Source: Rhodobacter sp.
Lineage (GTDB): Bacteria > Pseudomonadota > Alphaproteobacteria > Rhodobacterales > Rhodobacteraceae
DNA: 64,000 bases
NCBI GenBank assembly: GCA_027487575.1
Contig: JAIYDJ010000017.1
Span: 1 to 64,000, forward strand
Direction of reading: 5' to 3'
Positions 26,516 through 34,976 of this stretch are shown piece by piece; the stretch's first letter is position 1, and the number at the start of each line of letters is the position of its first letter. The position numbers and the translations under genes were made by a program. Below the pieces are notes generated by a model that was not told the DNA's origin, did no database searches, and was given only the letters and a program-made list of their open reading frames with translations.

Positions 26516-27316
26516 ATGACCCAGGCAATTCCCGCCCCGCCGCGGTTTCGGCACCGCACGCTGACCGAGTATGCGGTCATCCTTGTGGTGATTGCGCTGG
26601 TGCTGACCAGCGTGGCCAACACCGCGCCGTCGCTTGACAAGCTGGAACGCGGCGTCGCGCGGCTGTTCGCGCCCTCCGGGTTTCTGATGCAGATGTTTCC
26701 GCCCGATTTCAGTCGGGTCGAACACATCGCCTGGAAGCTGGTGGAAACCTTGCAGATGGCGGTGGCGGGGGCGGCGCTGGGGCTGATCTTTGCCGTGCCC
26801 TTCGCCATTCTGGCGACCGACCGGCTGTCGCCGCATCCGGCGGTCAAGATCGTGGCGCGGGGCCTGATCGCCTTCTTCCGGACCGTGCCCGACCTTGTCT
26901 GGGCGATCTTCTTCATCATCGTGGTCGGGCTTGGCCCGGCGGCGGGGGTGCTGGCGCTGATGATCGACAAGATCGGCTTTGCCGGGCGCTTCTTTGCCGA
27001 GGCGATGGAAGAGGCCGACACCGGCCCGCAGGACGCCCTGCGCGCCATCGGGGCCAGCCGGATGGGCATCATCTTTTCGGCCGTCTTTCCGGCCTGCCTG
27101 CCGTCCTTTACCGCAACATCGCTGTTCGCGCTGGAAAAATCGGTACGGGGATCGGCGGCGCTGGGGCTGGTCGGGGCGGGGGGGATCGGGGTAGACCTGA
27201 AGGTGGCTTTCGATCTGTTCAACTATGACGAGGCGCTGACCATCATCCTCATGATGCTGGTTCTGGTGGTGGCGGTCGAGCAGGCCAGCAGCTGGATCCG
27301 CGCGAAACTTATCTGA
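26516..27316 (+). CDS. phnE: Phosphonate-type ABC transporter permease
   Basis: 266-residue permease with six predicted membrane segments. PhnE-type motifs are LVETLQMAVAGAALGLIFAVPFA, FRTVPDLVWAIFFIIVVGLGP and the EAA-like ALRAIGASRMGIIFSAVFPACLP. One permease gene is enough to form a homodimeric channel. No C-P lyase genes (phnG-M) are present in the window, so the imported compound must be processed elsewhere or needs no C-P cleavage. Confidence 0.88.
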   Translation: MTQAIPAPPRFRHRTLTEYAVILVVIALVLTSVANTAPSLDKLERGVARLFAPSGFLMQMFPPDFSRVEHIAWKLVETLQMAVAGAALGLIFAVPFAILATDRLSPHPAVKIVARGLIAFFRTVPDLVWAIFFIIVVGLGPAAGVLALMIDKIGFAGRFFAEAMEEADTGPQDALRAIGASRMGIIFSAVFPACLPSFTATSLFALEKSVRGSAALGLVGAGGIGVDLKVAFDLFNYDEALTIILMMLVLVVAVEQASSWIRAKLI

Positions 27317-27327
27317 AGGAACACCGC

Positions 27328-27987
27328 ATGAAGACCGACAGTGCACATCTTTACTGGAACGACCAGTGGGCCGCGGCCGACGGCACTTCGAAATGGGCGC
27401 AGCCCGAAGCCGAAGTGCTGGCCCATGCCGAAACCCTGCCAGCCGGCGCGCGGGTGCTGGACCTTGGCGCAGGCATCGGACGCCATGCGCTGACCCTTGC
27501 GAAGATGGGTTTCGACGTCGCCGCCCTCGATGCAGCGCCGGAGTCGCTGGCCGCCATCCGGGGGGCTGCACAGGCGGCCGGGCTGCGGATCGAGGCGGTA
27601 GAGGGAATGATGACCGCGCTGCCGTTCCCCGATGCCAGTTTCGACCATGTGCTGTCCTGGAACGTGATCTATCACGGCGATGAAAGCGTCGTGGCACGGT
27701 CCATCGCTGAAATCGCCCGTGTGCTGAAACCGGGCGGCACCTTCATGGGCACGATGCTGTCGGCCCGACGCCTGCCTGTCGAGCAGTCAAGGGCAAGCGG
27801 AACCGAGATTTCGCGCAACACCTGGGTGTTCGACGGAGACGGCGACAAATCGCATCCGCACTACTTCTGCAACGCGCGCGATCTTCTGGCCCTGTTCGCC
27901 GGGTTCGAGATGATGTCGCTGGTGGACCGCATCCACGACAGCCCCGGGTCCTGGCACTGGCACCTTCTGGCCGAACGTCTCGCCTGA
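27328..27987 (+). CDS. Class I SAM-dependent methyltransferase
   Basis: 219 residues. Methyltransferase motif I is VLDLGAGIGRHAL, the acidic residue after strand 2 is VAALDAAPESL, and motif II/III are ALPFPDASFDHVLSWNVIYH and VLKPGGTF. The N-terminal YWNDQW and overall layout resemble small TehB/thiopurine-type methyltransferases. It is only 12 bases after phnE, so it belongs to the transporter operon; a role in modifying or detoxifying the imported P or metalloid compound is conceivable but unproven. Confidence 0.85.
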   Translation: MKTDSAHLYWNDQWAAADGTSKWAQPEAEVLAHAETLPAGARVLDLGAGIGRHALTLAKMGFDVAALDAAPESLAAIRGAAQAAGLRIEAVEGMMTALPFPDASFDHVLSWNVIYHGDESVVARSIAEIARVLKPGGTFMGTMLSARRLPVEQSRASGTEISRNTWVFDGDGDKSHPHYFCNARDLLALFAGFEMMSLVDRIHDSPGSWHWHLLAERLA

Positions 27988-28235
27988 GGCGCACACGATC
28001 CCTTTGGGACCGCGCAGGAGGGGTGACGAAGTTCACCCCCTGACGACACCAAATCGCTGCCGACCAAAGGCGCCTCTGCGCCGCGGGTGTTTCTGTTCGG
28101 CACCACACGCTGGCGAGCCAAGCCCATTTCATGCGAAAAAAAACCATCCGTCGGCGGAATTCCCAACGCCGCCAAGCCGATAGCCACGGAGCGGGGTGCG
28201 CCAGATTTTGCACCGGCTAGTAGTTTGAGAGGTAA
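27988..28235. other. Intergenic stretch without a gene
   Basis: No supportable gene. A short inverted repeat (GGGTGA/TTCACCC, about 28019-28037) lies just after the methyltransferase and may end that transcript, although no T-run follows. The remaining sequence lies between two converging transcripts; an open frame that continues into the tRNA is spurious. Confidence 0.5.
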
Positions 28236-28312
28236 TGGTGGACCCAGAGCGATTCGAACGCCCGACCCTCAGATTCGTAGTCTGATGCTCTATCCAGCTG
28301 AGCTATGGATCC
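28236..28312 (-). tRNA. tRNA-Arg (anticodon ACG)
   Basis: Complete cloverleaf on the minus strand. The seven-bp acceptor stem GGATCCA/TGGGTCC has one G-T pair. The D-arm holds AGCTCAGCTGGATAGAGC. The anticodon stem is TCAGA/TCTGA with loop CTACGAA, giving anticodon ACG (read as ICG after A34 deamination). The T-loop is TTCGAAT, and CCA is encoded at the 3' end. Length is 77 nt. It decodes CGU/CGC/CGA arginine codons. A promoter candidate lies directly upstream. No integrase is adjacent. Confidence 0.95.
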
Positions 28313-28322
28313 ACTGTGGGGC

Positions 28323-28351
28323 GATTTAGCCCCCTCTGCCGGGCAATGCAA
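28323..28351 (-). promoter_or_regulatory. Promoter candidate for tRNA-Arg
   Basis: Read on the minus strand, TTGCAT (28351-28346) and TAAATC (28328-28323) are separated by 17 bp. The -10 box lies about ten bases before the mature tRNA 5' end. Confidence 0.45.
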
Positions 28352-28364
28352 GGACGAAAACCGA

Positions 28365-29753
28365 TCAGTGTTCCGACGGTTCGGCCTGTTTGGGCAGATG
28401 GATCACGAACTCGGTCCCCTCGGCATCGCTGCGGGCCAGATGCAGCCGCCCGCCATGGCCGCGCACCAGTTCGGATGCGATGGCAAGGCCAAGCCCGGTG
28501 CCGCCCTTGCGGGCCCCGCCCTGAAACGCGGCGAACAGGTGCTCGCGGGCGCGGGGCGGCAGGCCGGGGCCGGAATCGCCAATCCTGATCCACCAGTCGG
28601 CTTCCGACTCGCCGCCCGCGATCTCGATCGTGCCACCACTGCCCTGCGCGTCGATGGCCTGCCGGGCATTGCGCACCAGATTTCCAAGTACCCGGTACAA
28701 TTGTTCACCGTCCGCCCGGATCGCAAGGCTGGGGGGCACGTCGATCAGCACGGCGACATCGCTGTCGGCGGACAGACCCTCGCCTTCGATCACCTCTTCG
28801 ACCAGCGGGCGCAGCAACAGCCGGGTCAGGCGGGGCGGCGGTTCTTCGGCCTTGCCGAAGGTCAGCGTGGATTCGCACAAGGAAACGGCGCGCGAAATCG
28901 AATGGACCAGCTTCGGAGCCGAGCGCGCCACCACCGGATCGACCGAGCCTTCGATCCGGTCGGCAAACAACTGCGCCGTGGTCAGGATGTTGCGCAGGTC
29001 GTGGCTGATCTTGGCGACCGCCCCGCCGAGTTGCGCCAGCCGCTCCTTCTGGCGCAGGGCACCGATCATCTGGGTCTGCAGCGATTGCAGGGCCTCTTCG
29101 GCAAGCCTCAGTTCCTCGACCTGCGCAGTGGGGGATATCACGCGGCGCGCATCCTCGGGGGCCTCGGCATAGGCCTGCATGTGCCGCACCACACGCTTGA
29201 TGGGCATGACCAGCAGCCGGCGCACCGCGAGGAACAACAGGAACGCCGTCACCACCGAAATCAAGGCGGACAGGACCAGAATGCGCAGGCCGTAGTCCAG
29301 CATCGCCCGGCGCAGCGGCCCCTCCTGCAGGGTGATCTCGATCAGGACACCGGCCTCCTGCACCGGCTCTCCGATGACGCGGATCACCTGATCCCTTGGG
29401 TCGGCCAAGGTGCCGATCGCGTCGCGGATCAGTTGCAGCGGGTTGGTCTGACGCAGATCGTAGGTGTCGGATATCGGCTCGGGGATGGGCGATGACAGCA
29501 CCAGTTGCCGCACCTCGTCACGGCGCAGCACCACGTTGTAGACGCCGGCGTTGGCCAGAAGTTCGGCTTCGAGTTCGGGGGTCAGCATGTCTTCGGCAGC
29601 CAGTTGCGACAGGCTGGCGATCTGCGCCTTTTCCAGCCGCAGCATCAGGAAATCCACCCGGAACCGCGCGATGGACGGCACGAAGATCAGGACTTCGGCC
29701 AGCATGACAAACGCCACGGTCAGCAGCAGAAACCGCCCCGAAAGGGTGTTCAT
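28365..29753 (-). CDS. Sensor histidine kinase with HAMP domain
   Basis: 462 residues from ATG 29753. The first transmembrane helix is at 8-30 (FLLLTVAFVMLAEVLIFV), a periplasmic sensor covers roughly 35-165, a second helix is near 170-192, and a HAMP linker follows. The HisKA H-box is AKISHDLRNILTTAQLFADR. The HATPase motifs are NLVRNARQAI, IRIGDSGPGL and GGTGLGLAIASELVRGHGG. An upstream in-frame ATG (29795) would add 14 basic residues before the helix; neither start has a strong ribosome-binding site. No response regulator is adjacent, so it is an orphan here. Confidence 0.85.
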   Translation of the reverse strand: MNTLSGRFLLLTVAFVMLAEVLIFVPSIARFRVDFLMLRLEKAQIASLSQLAAEDMLTPELEAELLANAGVYNVVLRRDEVRQLVLSSPIPEPISDTYDLRQTNPLQLIRDAIGTLADPRDQVIRVIGEPVQEAGVLIEITLQEGPLRRAMLDYGLRILVLSALISVVTAFLLFLAVRRLLVMPIKRVVRHMQAYAEAPEDARRVISPTAQVEELRLAEEALQSLQTQMIGALRQKERLAQLGGAVAKISHDLRNILTTAQLFADRIEGSVDPVVARSAPKLVHSISRAVSLCESTLTFGKAEEPPPRLTRLLLRPLVEEVIEGEGLSADSDVAVLIDVPPSLAIRADGEQLYRVLGNLVRNARQAIDAQGSGGTIEIAGGESEADWWIRIGDSGPGLPPRAREHLFAAFQGGARKGGTGLGLAIASELVRGHGGRLHLARSDAEGTEFVIHLPKQAEPSEH

Positions 29754-29862
29754 GAACCGTCCCGACCGCCTCAAACGCCTGTGTCCCCCATCCATCCGGC
29801 AAGAGTACCCTACGGCGGGCCATCCGGGTAGGAAACCCCTCCGGCCATCGCCCCGGCCCGCC

Positions 29863-31284
29863 TCAGGGCAGATACCTCTGCACCAGCCGCACCAACCGCT
29901 TCAGCCAAGCGTTATCAAAGAGTTTGGGGGAAAAATAGGCCGATGCAGCCCGCTTTGACACTTCGCCAAGGGTCGGATACGGGGCGACCATCCCCGCGAC
30001 CGCAGACATGCGCAGTCCCGATGAAATCGCCAGCGCCCAGAGGCCGATCAGCTCACCCGCCTGCGGCCCCACAATGGTGGCCCCGACGGGACGGCCCTTG
30101 ACGATCATCACCTTGATGAAGCCATGCGCCTTTCCCGAGGCCAGCGCGCGGTCGTTGTGGTGAAGATCGGCCCGCGCCACGGTCAGCGCGGGGCCATGGG
30201 TCTTGCGCGCCTCGGCCTCGGTGGGGCCGACCTGCGCCAGTTCGGGGTCGGTGTAGGTGGCCCAAGGGATGTGGCGGGTGGACGCCTTCGCAGGCAGGCC
30301 CAGAACGGCCTGACGCACGACGATGCCTGCATGATAGCCCGCGACATGGGTGAACTGCAGCCCGCCGGCCGCGTCGCCCACGGCGAACACCCGGCGGTTC
30401 GTCGTGCTGCGCAAGGAGGGGGTCACCTTTACACCCTTGCGGTCAAATTCGACCCCGGCGGCGCGCAGGTTCAGCCCGTCCAGCGCGACGTGCCGTCCGA
30501 CGGCCAACAGAAGGTGACTGCCCGAGATGGAAAGTCCGTCCTTCAGCGTGACCGTCAGCGCCCCCGCCTGCCCCGATACGCCGGTGACGGGCGTGTCTTC
30601 CATGATCGCCACGCCTTCACCGCGCAGTTTCTTCAAAACCAGTGCCGCCGCTTCGGCGTCGTCGCGGGCCAGCGCCTTTGCGCCCTCGATCACCGTCACC
30701 TCGCATCCCAGACGCCGGTGCGCCTGTGCCATCTCCATCCCGATCGGCCCGCCACCGATGATGATCAGATGGGACGGACGTTCGCGCAGGGCAAAGATCG
30801 TCTCGTTGGTCAGATAGGGCGCGCTGTCCAGCCCCGGAATCGGCGGGACCAAAGGCCGCGACCCGGTGGCTATGACGAACCGCCGGGCGGTGATCTCGAC
30901 GTTGCCCGCCTTCAGCGTGGTGGCCGAGGTGAAGGCCCCCCAGTCGCGGATCACGCGCACACCCAGCCCTTCGAACCGCTCCTGGCTGTCGACCGGGGCG
31001 ATGGTGGCGATCGTGCGGGCGACATGGTCCTTGACGGCGGCAAAGTCGATGTCCGGCTCGACCGGGGTGATGCCAAACCCGGTGTCGTGGCGCATGGCCT
31101 GCGCGGTCGCGGCGGCGGCCAGCAGCGCCTTGGACGGCACGCAGCCTGAATTGAGGCAGTCGCCGCCCATCTCGCCGCCTTCGACCAGAACGACGCGCGC
31201 GCCCATCTGCACGGCACCCGCCGCGACCGACAGCCCGCCGGACCCCGCGCCGATGATGCACAGATCGGTTGTGATCTTTTCCAT
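29863..31284 (-). CDS. FAD-dependent disulfide oxidoreductase, MerA/Lpd-like
   Basis: 473 residues. The N-terminal FAD motif is CIIGAGSGGLSVAAGA, followed by the redox-active disulfide GGDCLNSGCVPSK. The NAD(P) Rossmann motif is IIGGGPIGMEMAQAH, the second FAD motif is VFAVGDAAGG, and the class I dimerisation domain starts at about 345. It lacks the N-terminal heavy-metal domain and the C-terminal Cys pair of true mercuric reductase, so another disulfide or quinone substrate is likely. Its stop/start junction with the TVP38-type gene is one base, a pairing I recall as common (the two are sometimes fused); the functional link is unknown. Confidence 0.87.
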   Translation of the reverse strand: MEKITTDLCIIGAGSGGLSVAAGAVQMGARVVLVEGGEMGGDCLNSGCVPSKALLAAAATAQAMRHDTGFGITPVEPDIDFAAVKDHVARTIATIAPVDSQERFEGLGVRVIRDWGAFTSATTLKAGNVEITARRFVIATGSRPLVPPIPGLDSAPYLTNETIFALRERPSHLIIIGGGPIGMEMAQAHRRLGCEVTVIEGAKALARDDAEAAALVLKKLRGEGVAIMEDTPVTGVSGQAGALTVTLKDGLSISGSHLLLAVGRHVALDGLNLRAAGVEFDRKGVKVTPSLRSTTNRRVFAVGDAAGGLQFTHVAGYHAGIVVRQAVLGLPAKASTRHIPWATYTDPELAQVGPTEAEARKTHGPALTVARADLHHNDRALASGKAHGFIKVMIVKGRPVGATIVGPQAGELIGLWALAISSGLRMSAVAGMVAPYPTLGEVSKRAASAYFSPKLFDNAWLKRLVRLVQRYLP

Positions 31285-31285
31285 G

Positions 31286-32008
31286 TCAGGTCCTTTTGCG
31301 CAGCAGTTTCAGTACGATGGGCAGCGCCGACAGGGCCGCCAGCCCCAGGATCGGGCCCATGACGGCGGGGGTGAACAAGATCGTCAGGTCGGGCGTCTCG
31401 CCGCGCGCGAAGACCTCGCCCAGACCGGACCCGACCGAGGTAAAGACCAACCCACCCGGGATGATGCCCAGAAAGGTGGTAACTGCAAAGCGGTCCAGAC
31501 GCACGCCGACAAAGGCCGGGATCAGGTTGGCCAGAAAGAACGGTACGGCCGGCACCAGCCGCATCAACAACAGAACCGACCATTCGTTCTGTTGCAGCGC
31601 CGATTGCAACCGTGCCGCAGCACCGCCCCGCGCCGCTATGCGTTGCGCCGTTTCGCTGCCCGCCCCCGCCCGCACGGCCACAAACACCGCAACCGCGCCC
31701 AGCGTGGCACCCGTCACGTTGAACAGCACACCGGGAAACAGCCCGAACAGAAACCCTCCGGTCAGGGTGGCCACTGTGGCACCCGGCAGCGAAAGGGCCA
31801 CCAGGATCGCATATCCCGCCATGAAGGCCACGGCCGACCAGAAGTAATGCGCGTCCCGGAAGGCCAGAAGTTGCTGTTGATGTTTCGCCAGCATGTCGAA
31901 GCTCAGCTTGTCGCGCAGGGCAAAGGCCCCCAAGGCCGCGATCCCGATCATCAGGATCAGGGGCAGGCGGCGCAGCAGGCTGGATTTGGGTACGGCTGTG
32001 GCGGGCAT
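31286..32008 (-). CDS. TVP38/TMEM64 (DedA-like) family membrane protein
   Basis: 240-residue inner-membrane protein with about six hydrophobic segments. The SNARE-associated/DedA-type core is FLFGLFPGVLFNVTGATLGAVAVFVAVRAGAG and RLVPAVPFFLANLIPAFVGV, with ATFLGIIPG-like re-entrant motifs (TTFLGIIPGGLVFTSVGSGLG). ATG 32008 is chosen for its AGGAG site. Members transport or scramble lipids or maintain the envelope. It is co-transcribed with the flavoprotein downstream. Confidence 0.85.
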   Translation of the reverse strand: MPATAVPKSSLLRRLPLILMIGIAALGAFALRDKLSFDMLAKHQQQLLAFRDAHYFWSAVAFMAGYAILVALSLPGATVATLTGGFLFGLFPGVLFNVTGATLGAVAVFVAVRAGAGSETAQRIAARGGAAARLQSALQQNEWSVLLLMRLVPAVPFFLANLIPAFVGVRLDRFAVTTFLGIIPGGLVFTSVGSGLGEVFARGETPDLTILFTPAVMGPILGLAALSALPIVLKLLRKRT

Positions 32009-32175
32009 GGCAAGCTCCTGTTCCTTGCCAAGGATGGTCAGGAAGCATCCCCAAGCGATAGGGGGCCTCACGCGGCGTTGATCAAAGCTGGTGTTTCTTC
32101 GCCTTAAACGGCTGTACCTGAAACAAAGCCACGCCGCATGCGACAGATTTGTTGCGCCGACGGCCCGGCTGCACG

Positions 32176-32204
32176 TTGACTTGGGCGGCGTGCGACCGTA
32201 AAGA
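32176..32204 (+). promoter_or_regulatory. Promoter candidate for rpmH-rnpA-yidD
   Basis: TTGACT (32176-32181) and TAAAGA (32199-32204) are separated by exactly 17 bp. They lie about 70 bp before rpmH, in the 263-bp gap after the divergent membrane-protein gene. The -35 is near consensus; the -10 is weak, as is common in high-G+C Rhodobacterales. Confidence 0.55.
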
Positions 32205-32271
32205 CCGGGCTTCACTGCGCGGGCCCTCCGAATCCGGAGGCGTGAATCGCGCAACTGCTGGAGTTTTCGCG

Positions 32272-32406
32272 ATGAAGCGCACGTTTCAACCTTCCAACCT
32301 TGTCCGTGCGCGCCGCCACGGGTTTCGCGCCCGCATGGCCACCAAGGGCGGCCGTCTGGTTCTTGCTGCCCGCCGCGCCAAGGGCCGCAAGAAACTGTCG
32401 GCCTGA
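32272..32406 (+). CDS. rpmH: 50S ribosomal protein L34
   Basis: 44 residues, highly basic: [18 protein letters not shown], then [23 protein letters not shown]. This is the invariant L34 pattern at full normal length. It starts the classic L34-RNase P protein-YidD order and is preceded by a promoter candidate. Confidence 0.98.
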   Translation: MKRTFQPSNLVRARRHGFRARMATKGGRLVLAARRAKGRKKLSA

Positions 32407-32442
32407 TCTGCCGGCCTTGCGGGGCCGACCGGGACAGAACGC

Positions 32443-32862
32443 ATGACACCGCCGCCGGAACCGGACCCAGGCCTTTGCGCCGTGGCATCCTATGCTTCTG
32501 CGGCGGTTTCCGTTTGTCGGCTTGAAACGCTGCGCAACCGCCCCGATTTCTTGCGCGCGGCCAGTGCACGGCGGCAGGGGACGGGCGGATTTCTGTTGCA
32601 GGCCCGCGCGCGGGGCGATGACGCGGCCACCGTACGCGTCGGTTTCACGGCTTCCAAGAAGATCGGCAACGCGGTGTTGCGCAACCGCGCCAAGCGCCGG
32701 ATGCGGGCCTTGGCGCGCGAGGTGATGCCGGCGCTTGTCCGACCGGGCTGGGACTATGTGCTGGTCGCAAAGCCGGGCGTGACGGTCGTGCGCGACTATG
32801 CCGACCTGCGGCGCGATCTGTTGTCCGCCCTGCTGTCCGTCCACCGCGAGCGTGCGAAGTGA
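32443..32862 (+). CDS. rnpA: Ribonuclease P protein component
   Basis: 139 residues. The RNR motif KKIGNAVLRNRAKRRMRALAR and the FTASKK strand identify RnpA, which binds the 5' leader of pre-tRNA with RNase P RNA. The N-terminus is about 20 residues longer than the minimal domain (LETLRNRPDFLRA); a later start is possible, but no better ribosome-binding site is apparent. Its last four bases overlap yidD. Confidence 0.95.
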   Translation: MTPPPEPDPGLCAVASYASAAVSVCRLETLRNRPDFLRAASARRQGTGGFLLQARARGDDAATVRVGFTASKKIGNAVLRNRAKRRMRALAREVMPALVRPGWDYVLVAKPGVTVVRDYADLRRDLLSALLSVHRERAK

Positions 32863-33125
32863 CGCCGCTTGCCCATATCCTTGCCGCGCCGGTCCGTGCC
32901 TATCGGTTGCTGTTGTCGCCCTGGGTCGGGCACGGCTGCCGGTTTCAGCCCACCTGCAGCGTCTATGCGCTGGAGGCATTGAACCGGCATGGCGGCATCA
33001 AGGGCGGCTATCTGATGGTGCATCGCCTCTGCCGTTGCCATCCCTGGGGCGGATCGGGCTATGATCCGGTGCCCGGCGCGGACCCGGCCCATGATCAGGG
33101 CGGAGACCCGTCGTTGAAGGGCTGA
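32859..33125 (+). CDS. yidD: Membrane insertion efficiency factor YidD
   Basis: 88 residues with the family core LLLSPWVGHGCRFQPTCSVYALEALNRHGGIKGGYLMVHRLCRCHPWG, including its conserved cysteines. It assists YidC-dependent membrane protein insertion. The ATG overlaps the rnpA stop. The C-terminal tail overlaps the convergent pentapeptide-repeat gene by 31 bp, and yidC, normally next, lies 3.5 kb further on. Confidence 0.95.
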   Translation: MTPLAHILAAPVRAYRLLLSPWVGHGCRFQPTCSVYALEALNRHGGIKGGYLMVHRLCRCHPWGGSGYDPVPGADPAHDQGGDPSLKG

Positions 33126-34756
33126 ACGCGCACGATCTCCCCGGCCTGCGCGCCTCCGGTCCGCGCGGTGATGTCGTCCATCTCGACGTTCTCGTACACC
33201 ACGGCGCGGGACATCAGCGACTCGGGCGCGATCGGATCGGCGCGAAAGCGTGACGCCTCGAACGTGCCTTCCTGGGCCGCTGTCGCGATCTCGGCCAGAG
33301 GATCGACCCCGAACATCACCGCCTTGTCGAAGTCCGTCGATTTCAGCTTTGCCCCGGTCCAAACCGGTGCAATGAGGATGGAACCGTGAAAGGTCGCAAG
33401 CGCCGGGACCGCGTCGGTGAAATCCGCCCCCACCAGAACCGCGCCGTCGAAATTTGCGGCCAGAAGCTGCGCCCCGGCGAAACTGCTGTCGGTCACCACT
33501 GCCCCGCTGAAATCCGCCCCCGCACCGCGCGTCGGCAGCGTGACGCCCATATCGGGCAGATACGGAGGGAGTATCCGTTCAGGCCCCACGGCGGCAAAGT
33601 TGCTGCGGCTGATCACGCATCCCCGGAACCGGGCATTTTCTAGGTTGGTGCCGCCGAAATCGACCTCGACCAGATGGCTGCCGGTAAAGTCGGCACTGTC
33701 CAGCAGACCACCCTGCGCCGTCACGGCGACAACGTTGGAATTGGGCAGATGCGCATAGCTCAGGTCCAACCCGGCAAAGAACAGCGTTTCCAGGTTGAGA
33801 ACCCCTGCCCCCATCAGCACACTCAACAACTGCCCCCGTTCCGGGCTGGCGGGGCGGTCGATCAACGGCACGGTGGGGTCGGGGTCGGTCCAGCCGTTGT
33901 AGGCCTCCATTCGGGCATAGGTGTTGGGCAGTTCGGCGCGGCGGCGTTGCATCGCGATGCGCTGCTTGTCCTTCAGCGTCTGCGCCCGCACCCCGAGGTC
34001 CAGAAACCGGTAGGGCTTGGTCGCCCGCGACACCGAGGTGATCCGCAGCACCAGTTCCCGGCCGATTTCGTCCGTGGTCAGCACGTTGAACGGCGTTCCG
34101 GGTTGCCCCGTTGCCGCCTCCATCTCGGCCATCACCCGCGCGGTGATCCGCCCCAGTTCGGCGGCAATCTCGGTGATTTCCACCGCCAGCGCCGCGTTGC
34201 GCGACGCTTCGGCCAGTTGCACATCCTGGCTGAGCAGGATCGACTGCTCGGCGATCCGCGCGTTCTGCTCTTTCAACAGTTCCGATTGCGCCTCCAGCAA
34301 CTGGTTCTGCTCGAACAGCAGGGCGGTCCCTGCCAGCGCCGCCATCGCCGCGATCAGCGCCGTCAATGACGCGATGATCCAGCGGCGGGTCGTGATCCAG
34401 GAATAGCGGGCCAGCGCCAGCGCAACCAGATCGCGCGCCGCGGTCGTGGCCCCTGCCGGATCTCCGGCGATGGCGCGTTCGGCGACGGATGCAAGCGGAT
34501 TGGCCAACTGCTCGATCTGGACTTCGGCAAAGCCGAACAGCCCCGACCAGATCCGGCGCCGCGCGGCATAGAGGATGACCCCCAGCAGCAGGATGACCAG
34601 CAGCGCCGCAAGAAACACCGTCGCGATCAGCGCGGCACTGTCCTTCAGATAGCCGAAACCGGAAAACGCGATCAGGATTCCGGCCGCGATGCCGAACCCG
34701 AAAAACAGGATCGCATTGATCCCGAACCCCGACGTCTTCAGGTTTTGCTGCTGCAT
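33095..34756 (-). CDS. Membrane-anchored pentapeptide-repeat protein
   Basis: 553 residues. Hydrophobic helices lie at about 12-35, 41-63 and 126-147, followed by a polar, Glu/Gln-rich coiled-coil stretch (about 150-200) and a mixed domain. Degenerate pentapeptide repeats (A-D/N-L/F-x-x) run from about 315 to 500, for example SADFTGSHLVEVDF, TNLENARFRG and AANFDGAVLVGADF. The repeats should fold as a right-handed quadrilateral beta-helix, probably a protein-protein platform. No known partner or activity. It interrupts the rpmH-yidD/yidC order and may be an insertion into this locus. Confidence 0.75.
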   Translation of the reverse strand: MQQQNLKTSGFGINAILFFGFGIAAGILIAFSGFGYLKDSAALIATVFLAALLVILLLGVILYAARRRIWSGLFGFAEVQIEQLANPLASVAERAIAGDPAGATTAARDLVALALARYSWITTRRWIIASLTALIAAMAALAGTALLFEQNQLLEAQSELLKEQNARIAEQSILLSQDVQLAEASRNAALAVEITEIAAELGRITARVMAEMEAATGQPGTPFNVLTTDEIGRELVLRITSVSRATKPYRFLDLGVRAQTLKDKQRIAMQRRRAELPNTYARMEAYNGWTDPDPTVPLIDRPASPERGQLLSVLMGAGVLNLETLFFAGLDLSYAHLPNSNVVAVTAQGGLLDSADFTGSHLVEVDFGGTNLENARFRGCVISRSNFAAVGPERILPPYLPDMGVTLPTRGAGADFSGAVVTDSSFAGAQLLAANFDGAVLVGADFTDAVPALATFHGSILIAPVWTGAKLKSTDFDKAVMFGVDPLAEIATAAQEGTFEASRFRADPIAPESLMSRAVVYENVEMDDITARTGGAQAGEIVRVQPFNDGSPP

Positions 34757-34976
34757 CCGGACCCCCGCGCGAAGATGACAAAGCCGGTGATTGCTGGCAA
34801 CTCAAACCCGCAGGATTCTCCGCTGATGCCTCGCAAAGAGGCCTCGGAAGCCGTCCGGCAAAATTGCGGCAAATCCGATGCAACTGAAGGATGTGGATTA
34901 ACCACCGGCTGACGTTGATTAACTACTCTGCCCCTGACGGGGCTGATGGCGCCCGGACGCAAGCGGGGGAACCGGG

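Noticed and set aside
28236-28312. tRNA-Arg as an attachment site for an integrated element
   Set aside because: No integrase, no repeated tRNA 3' segment nearby, and flanking genes look chromosomal.
28087-28329. 80-codon frame running into the tRNA
   Set aside because: Ends within and across the tRNA-Arg complement; no ribosome-binding site or domain.
34898-34922. CtrA site TTAA-N7-TTAA upstream of the EAL gene
   Set aside because: The two TTAA elements are 17 bases apart, not seven.
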